From assembly GCA_023381255.1 (NCBI GenBank), contig JAMCTX010000011.1:60413-124412 (forward strand): DNA of 64,000 nucleotides, read 5' to 3'. The notes under the pieces are model-generated. The model was not told where the DNA came from. It made no database searches and was given only the letters and a program-made list of their open reading frames with translations. The translations under genes and the position numbers were made by a program. Of the stretch, positions 59,981 through 64,000 are shown in pieces (position 1 is the first letter of the stretch; each line of letters opens with the position of its first letter). The DNA comes from Nitrososphaerota archaeon (GTDB lineage Archaea; Thermoproteota; Nitrososphaeria; Conexivisphaerales; UBA164).

Positions 59981-61276
59981 GTGATGATGGCTAACATACA
60001 ATTCCTGGTTAACAATCTGTGGGTGGCAATAGCCGCACTTCTGGTATTTACGATGACAATATCTGTTGGCATACTTGAAGTTGGGGAATTGGGGGAAAGG
60101 ATGAACCGGAGCCTTCTGAAAACTACCATGATAATGGGCAGTGCGCTTGTGGTCATGGCTGTTATTGGCTTCAATACTGCCTTCGCTCCGACTATTGACG
60201 GGATAATAGGGGACCCATTTTATATGCCAGGGCTCATGCTTGGAGCATTTTCAACCGCGGCAAACTCCGTTAATTTCATAAATGGCATATGGTGGTCAAT
60301 GCTGCCCCAGTATTTCGGGACTGGACTCTCCGCTACCACTTACTTTCTATTTGAAACCGCGTTCGCATCAGTTACCTTAGCGCTGGTCGGGGTGGTTGTC
60401 CTCAGAAAGATGAAGCTGTCTTCATTTTTCCTGTTCTCCATAATCTACTTTGTAATCATCTGGAACCTGCCTGCGGCATGGATATGGAACCCAACCGGCT
60501 GGCTCTACCTCATGGGAATGAGGGACTTTGCCGGGGGGCTTGTAGTTCATGGAGCAGCTGGAGTAGCTGGCATTGCGATACTGGTAAGAATCTGGCAGGA
60601 AGAAAGGAAGGCAGGGCTAAAAACCAGCATGCAAGAACAGATCAAGCTTAATGAAGGCTGGTTGGTTCTGGCTATACTGCTTCTGGTGATGGGATGGTTC
60701 GGTTTTAACCCTGGCAGCGTGCTTGCATTTAACAGCGACGTGATAATGGTGGCGGTTGCAACATTTCTTGCAGCTGGCAGCGCAATGCTTTCCACGATGG
60801 GAACCAAGTACCTGGTTTCAAAGGAAGCCCCCGGGATCCTTTATGCAGTGAACGGAATACTCATGGGGCTTATAGTTATCACCCCGCTGGCGGGATTCGT
60901 TGAACCTGGCAGTGCAATAGTGCTTGGCCTTCTGGCTGGACCAATTTTCATAGCAGGAGAGAGGTACTTTTCAAGGTTCAAATGGTTCACAGACCCGGTT
61001 GGACTGCTTCCAGGCCATTTTCTGGGCGGAATCTTTGGCGTGACGATGATCGCATTTTTCACAGAAAGTGCTTATGCAGCTGCTTCAGGCAATCCAACGC
61101 TTCCAAATGGATTGCTCTTTGGAGGCGGATTTGCGGCGCTACATCAACTTGGCATAGAAGTGTTTGGCATAGCCGTCGTGCTTATTACGGTTTTTGTAAT
61201 CTCCTACATCACGATAACGGCAATCAGCCATCTTACCAATGGATTATTAACGGATTGCGCTAAAAAGGGAAACTGA
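59981..61276 (+). CDS. amt: Ammonium transporter, Amt family
   Basis: GLVVHGAAGVAGIAILVRIWQ, GWFGFNPGS, GLLPGHFLGGIFG. Confidence 0.9.
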   Translation: MMMANIQFLVNNLWVAIAALLVFTMTISVGILEVGELGERMNRSLLKTTMIMGSALVVMAVIGFNTAFAPTIDGIIGDPFYMPGLMLGAFSTAANSVNFINGIWWSMLPQYFGTGLSATTYFLFETAFASVTLALVGVVVLRKMKLSSFFLFSIIYFVIIWNLPAAWIWNPTGWLYLMGMRDFAGGLVVHGAAGVAGIAILVRIWQEERKAGLKTSMQEQIKLNEGWLVLAILLLVMGWFGFNPGSVLAFNSDVIMVAVATFLAAGSAMLSTMGTKYLVSKEAPGILYAVNGILMGLIVITPLAGFVEPGSAIVLGLLAGPIFIAGERYFSRFKWFTDPVGLLPGHFLGGIFGVTMIAFFTESAYAAASGNPTLPNGLLFGGGFAALHQLGIEVFGIAVVLITVFVISYITITAISHLTNGLLTDCAKKGN

Positions 61277-61309
61277 TTTTTTTGTCAAAATCCATTATTA
61301 TTCAATGCA

Positions 61310-61786
61310 ATGCGGACTGATAAGTTTAGGAGTTTTTCTGATCGCAGATTCTTATTAAAATGTAGTGGTGTGGAGAGCAGTAATTCCCAAGACATTTATG
61401 GATTAGATACACGTACTTACCCAACAATTGAACAGGAAAACAGGATAAACCACCGGCTTGAGCTATGCAAGGAGTTCTATAATGAGGCATACTATGAGAG
61501 ACTTTTCTATTATGAAAACATGGGCAAGGGCCTGGCACATGCCAAACAGCTAAACGAACTGCTCATGTTGAAAAAGGAGATGCCTGAACAGTTCAGGATG
61601 CAGCATGGTTCTGGGGCAAGGTTTTGTGGGAAGGCAAAAAGCACGGCACGCTTGTAATAGCGGTGTAGCCAAAAAACGCAGCCCAGGAATGCACCATTTC
61701 ATGCATGAGATGCCTCTTTCAGGGAGAACCTTTGTTTGCCTCAACTGTGATTTCATTGTTCCAAGGGACCTGAATCTTCACTGAAA
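61310..61786 (+). pseudogene. Degraded TnpB gene (N-terminal and zinc-finger-end remnants, central RuvC region missing)
   Basis: YPTIEQENRINHRLELCKEFYNEAYYERLFYYENMGKG resembles TnpB N-terminus; downstream GRTFVCLNCDFIVPRDLNLH* resembles the C-terminal end. Confidence 0.75.
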
Positions 61787-61920
61787 ATACTTCAACGCTG
61801 GTTGGAAAAAGTAGGGATGGATATGCCCGAATTTACGCCTGCGGAGACCTGCCCTGTCATAGAAACAGGGGACGAATTTCCTGCGCAGACTGTGCAGGGA
61901 AACTTTGGCGTGAGTTAATA

Positions 61921-62733
61921 TCATGCTAGAAAGGCAAAAACTACAAGGTAAATGATTGCTGCTGCGCTCACCTTCTGGCTGTCCTTGACTATAATTGACA
62001 TAGCTGCTATGACTACAGATATAAATATTAGAATTGTGTGAGCAATGCCTGGCCGCAGGCCCACTAAAATGGACGATATAATAACCATTATTGAGAATGC
62101 CGGAACGTAAAGCCTCTTTCTTGCTGTTCCTTCTGGTTCTTCAATTATATGATGCGACAGCCTTACAGCTGACGCTATCAGGCCGAAGCCCACAGATGCG
62201 GGTATTAAGGAGTACGCAATGGAGCCAGTGAATGCATAATATGAACCCAGCAAGAGCAGGGGGCCAAAATCAAAGAAAGTGGAGATCTCACCAATGCCCC
62301 TTCTGTAAAGCATAATAGGCGGGTAAAGATATGCAAACATCAAAATCATTGCAAAAAGACCAAATGCAAGCAGAACCAGCAGCCGTGTTATGATGATTAC
62401 AAGCGCTGCTGTTATAATCATTAACGCCAGTGGCGCCATAGCTATTTTCCTGATTTTTTCAACGCTAACACATTCAAATAAGCAAGGTCCAACTGGAATA
62501 AATGAACCGCATTTCATGCCACTCTTTCCGTATTCACGATCAAGCCGGTCCATTTCTATATTCATAAGAAACTGGGAAGAAAGCACAAAAATAAGAGAAA
62601 GCACAAAAATAAGAGACCTTGAAAAGCTTGAATTTAACCAAGAGTACACAAGGGGTACAACTGACACCAAATAGAGAGGGACCTTCAGAGAACGTAATAT
62701 GTTTATTTTTCTGCACTTCATATCATTGGTCAT
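61921..62733 (-). CDS. UbiA-like polytopic membrane protein
   Basis: LMNIEMDRLDREYG, FAYLYPPIMLYRRGIGEISTFFDFGPLLLLGSYYAFTG. Confidence 0.6.
   Translation of the reverse strand: MTNDMKCRKINILRSLKVPLYLVSVVPLVYSWLNSSFSRSLIFVLSLIFVLSSQFLMNIEMDRLDREYGKSGMKCGSFIPVGPCLFECVSVEKIRKIAMAPLALMIITAALVIIITRLLVLLAFGLFAMILMFAYLYPPIMLYRRGIGEISTFFDFGPLLLLGSYYAFTGSIAYSLIPASVGFGLIASAVRLSHHIIEEPEGTARKRLYVPAFSIMVIISSILVGLRPGIAHTILIFISVVIAAMSIIVKDSQKVSAAAIIYLVVFAFLA
62583..62618. repeat. 18-bp tandem repeat (2 copies) within the UbiA-like ORF
   Basis: aagcacaaaaataagaga repeated; encodes SLIFVLSLIFVLS. Confidence 0.85.
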
Positions 62734-63406
62734 TTCTTTTGCTCATTAAAGCGTTTTTCCTATATGCAAATGCGTACACTGCAAGCAGATAAATTAAAAA
62801 TGCTGGAATTATTATTAGATCATTTATACTAATTATGCTTTCCGCATACCAGAAGGTTGAAAAGGTAAGCAATAGGGCCGACACAACAACCTTCATGTAA
62901 GCCTGCTTGATCTTTCTGACCTGAGATTTCAGTATGTAAGTTGCTGCAATAACTATTGCAATTCCCGCAACTGTTCCATAAATAGCAGATGAAAAGTTTA
63001 TGGGAAAAAGGGCCACAAGAACTATTGACGCTTCAAAAGCTTCAACCAGCCCGACAGATATTCCTGTGCTCATTATTCCCTTCTCAAAGTGTTCCTCTAC
63101 CGCTTGTTTTCCCGGGTTTCCCGTTTGCATTGATCTCAAAGCTGATCTCCTGGCGCTTCTGGCAAGCCTCAATCCAAAATAAAGCAGGAGAGAAGCTGCA
63201 ATCACCCTGACCAGAAAAACCGGCAGCAAGGATATTGCCTTTCCAACTAAAAGGGTCGGAATGTAAACGACAATGACACCCAGTGCTACGTACAGGAAGG
63301 CCCTTGCATTTCTAGAATCCGCATAAAGTGCCAGCCCCACTGCTGAAGCTTCAGTGAGCTCCAGCAGGTTTATTCCAAGCGCTGCAAAAAATATTCCTAC
63401 ATCCAT
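62723..63406 (-). CDS. Polytopic membrane protein (COG4280-like)
   Basis: LLELTEASAVGLALY and GLVEAFEASIVLVAL internal repeats. Confidence 0.55.
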   Translation of the reverse strand: MDVGIFFAALGINLLELTEASAVGLALYADSRNARAFLYVALGVIVVYIPTLLVGKAISLLPVFLVRVIAASLLLYFGLRLARSARRSALRSMQTGNPGKQAVEEHFEKGIMSTGISVGLVEAFEASIVLVALFPINFSSAIYGTVAGIAIVIAATYILKSQVRKIKQAYMKVVVSALLLTFSTFWYAESIISINDLIIIPAFLIYLLAVYAFAYRKNALMSKRNDQ

Positions 63407-63513
63407 ATTCTAAACATTGTTTACCCCATTATAAAAATTGTTTCTGACGTAAAATTCTGGTTAATTTTTGTAAGCCTGTAAACCATAAAAATCACTATAA
63501 AAACCTTGAGCTA

Positions 63514-63828
63514 TTATGGGCTGTAACCTGAATATTTGGCAGCGTAATCCCCTATTATTGGCGATTTTATATCTTCCCCGTTGTATGCCTTAACCGAAAT
63601 GTACATTCCATAGACCCATATCAGAAATGCAAGAAATGGCCCTAGAAATGGTATGAAAAACAGCACCAAATCAATAATTGTGGCTATTATGCCCAAAAAA
63701 ATCGCCTGCAACGAATGGAATTTTAACCTGGGGTTTTTCTGCCCTTCAGTTATAAATACTATTATTCCTGTCAGCCAGCTCAAAATATATGTAAAAATGT
63801 ACATTATATTGCCTTTTTCTTTTTCCAC
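63514..63828 (-). CDS. Small DUF4870/Tic20-like membrane protein
   Basis: YILSWLTGIIVFITEGQKNPRLKFHSLQAIFLGI. Confidence 0.65.
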   Translation of the reverse strand: MEKEKGNIMYIFTYILSWLTGIIVFITEGQKNPRLKFHSLQAIFLGIIATIIDLVLFFIPFLGPFLAFLIWVYGMYISVKAYNGEDIKSPIIGDYAAKYSGYSP

Positions 63829-63899
63829 GTTTATTTAAAAATATCATTTATTTATAAGTGTTGCGATTTTTGGGAGTGTGGGACGCTATTCCGGCATAC

Positions 63900-64000
63900 T
63901 TACCTATCAAAGTTGAATAGATTGTGCCACAGGCCCTTGCACAACAACGCGCTGTCAATCCTGTCATAGCGCCTCTGAGCAACGCCCCATCCGAACATCT
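63900..64000 (-). CDS. C-terminal end of a possible transposase running off the window
   Basis: Reverse reading MFGWGVAQRRYDRIDSALLCKGLWHNLFNFDR*. Confidence 0.3.
   Translation of the reverse strand, partial: MFGWGVAQRRYDRIDSALLCKGLWHNLFNFDR

Noticed and set aside
1-64000. CRISPR array
   Set aside because: No regularly spaced repeats with unique spacers were seen; the only tandem repeats are the VAT duplications and the 18-bp pair.

Overview
Archaeal chromosomal segment. Gene content (VAT/Cdc48, exosome superoperon, TBP, PelA, psmA, DGGGP-synthase-like UbiA, GAPN, Ino1) looks euryarchaeal, probably Thermoplasmata-like; that placement is inference. Most of the window is densely packed housekeeping DNA: a CO-dehydrogenase/aldehyde-oxidoreductase-type operon, smc-scpA, phosphate uptake, the exosome/SBDS/proteasome operon, a complete trpBADFEGC operon, pgk, lhr, herA-nurA and amt. 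The points most worth a second look are: (1) a VAT/Cdc48 ATPase whose D1 lid carries a ~165-aa insertion made of two perfect or near-perfect in-frame tandem duplications (114 bp and 105 bp) that resemble the protein's own D1 lid motif; (2) a tRNA-His with a 17-nt intron inside the T-loop and a tRNA-Ile with a 24-nt intron in the anticodon stem, both with recognisable bulge-helix-bulge structures; (3) a full eukaryote-type topoisomerase IB; (4) a TnpB gene interrupted by a 1288-bp IS with 24-bp TIRs and a perfect 8-bp TSD, with a highly structured omegaRNA-like 3' tail; (5) a GH57-like protein that appears to lack catalytic motifs; (6) a palindromic operator candidate at the trp promoter. No CRISPR array was seen. 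All calls come from reading the sequence and supplied translations; no database search was run.
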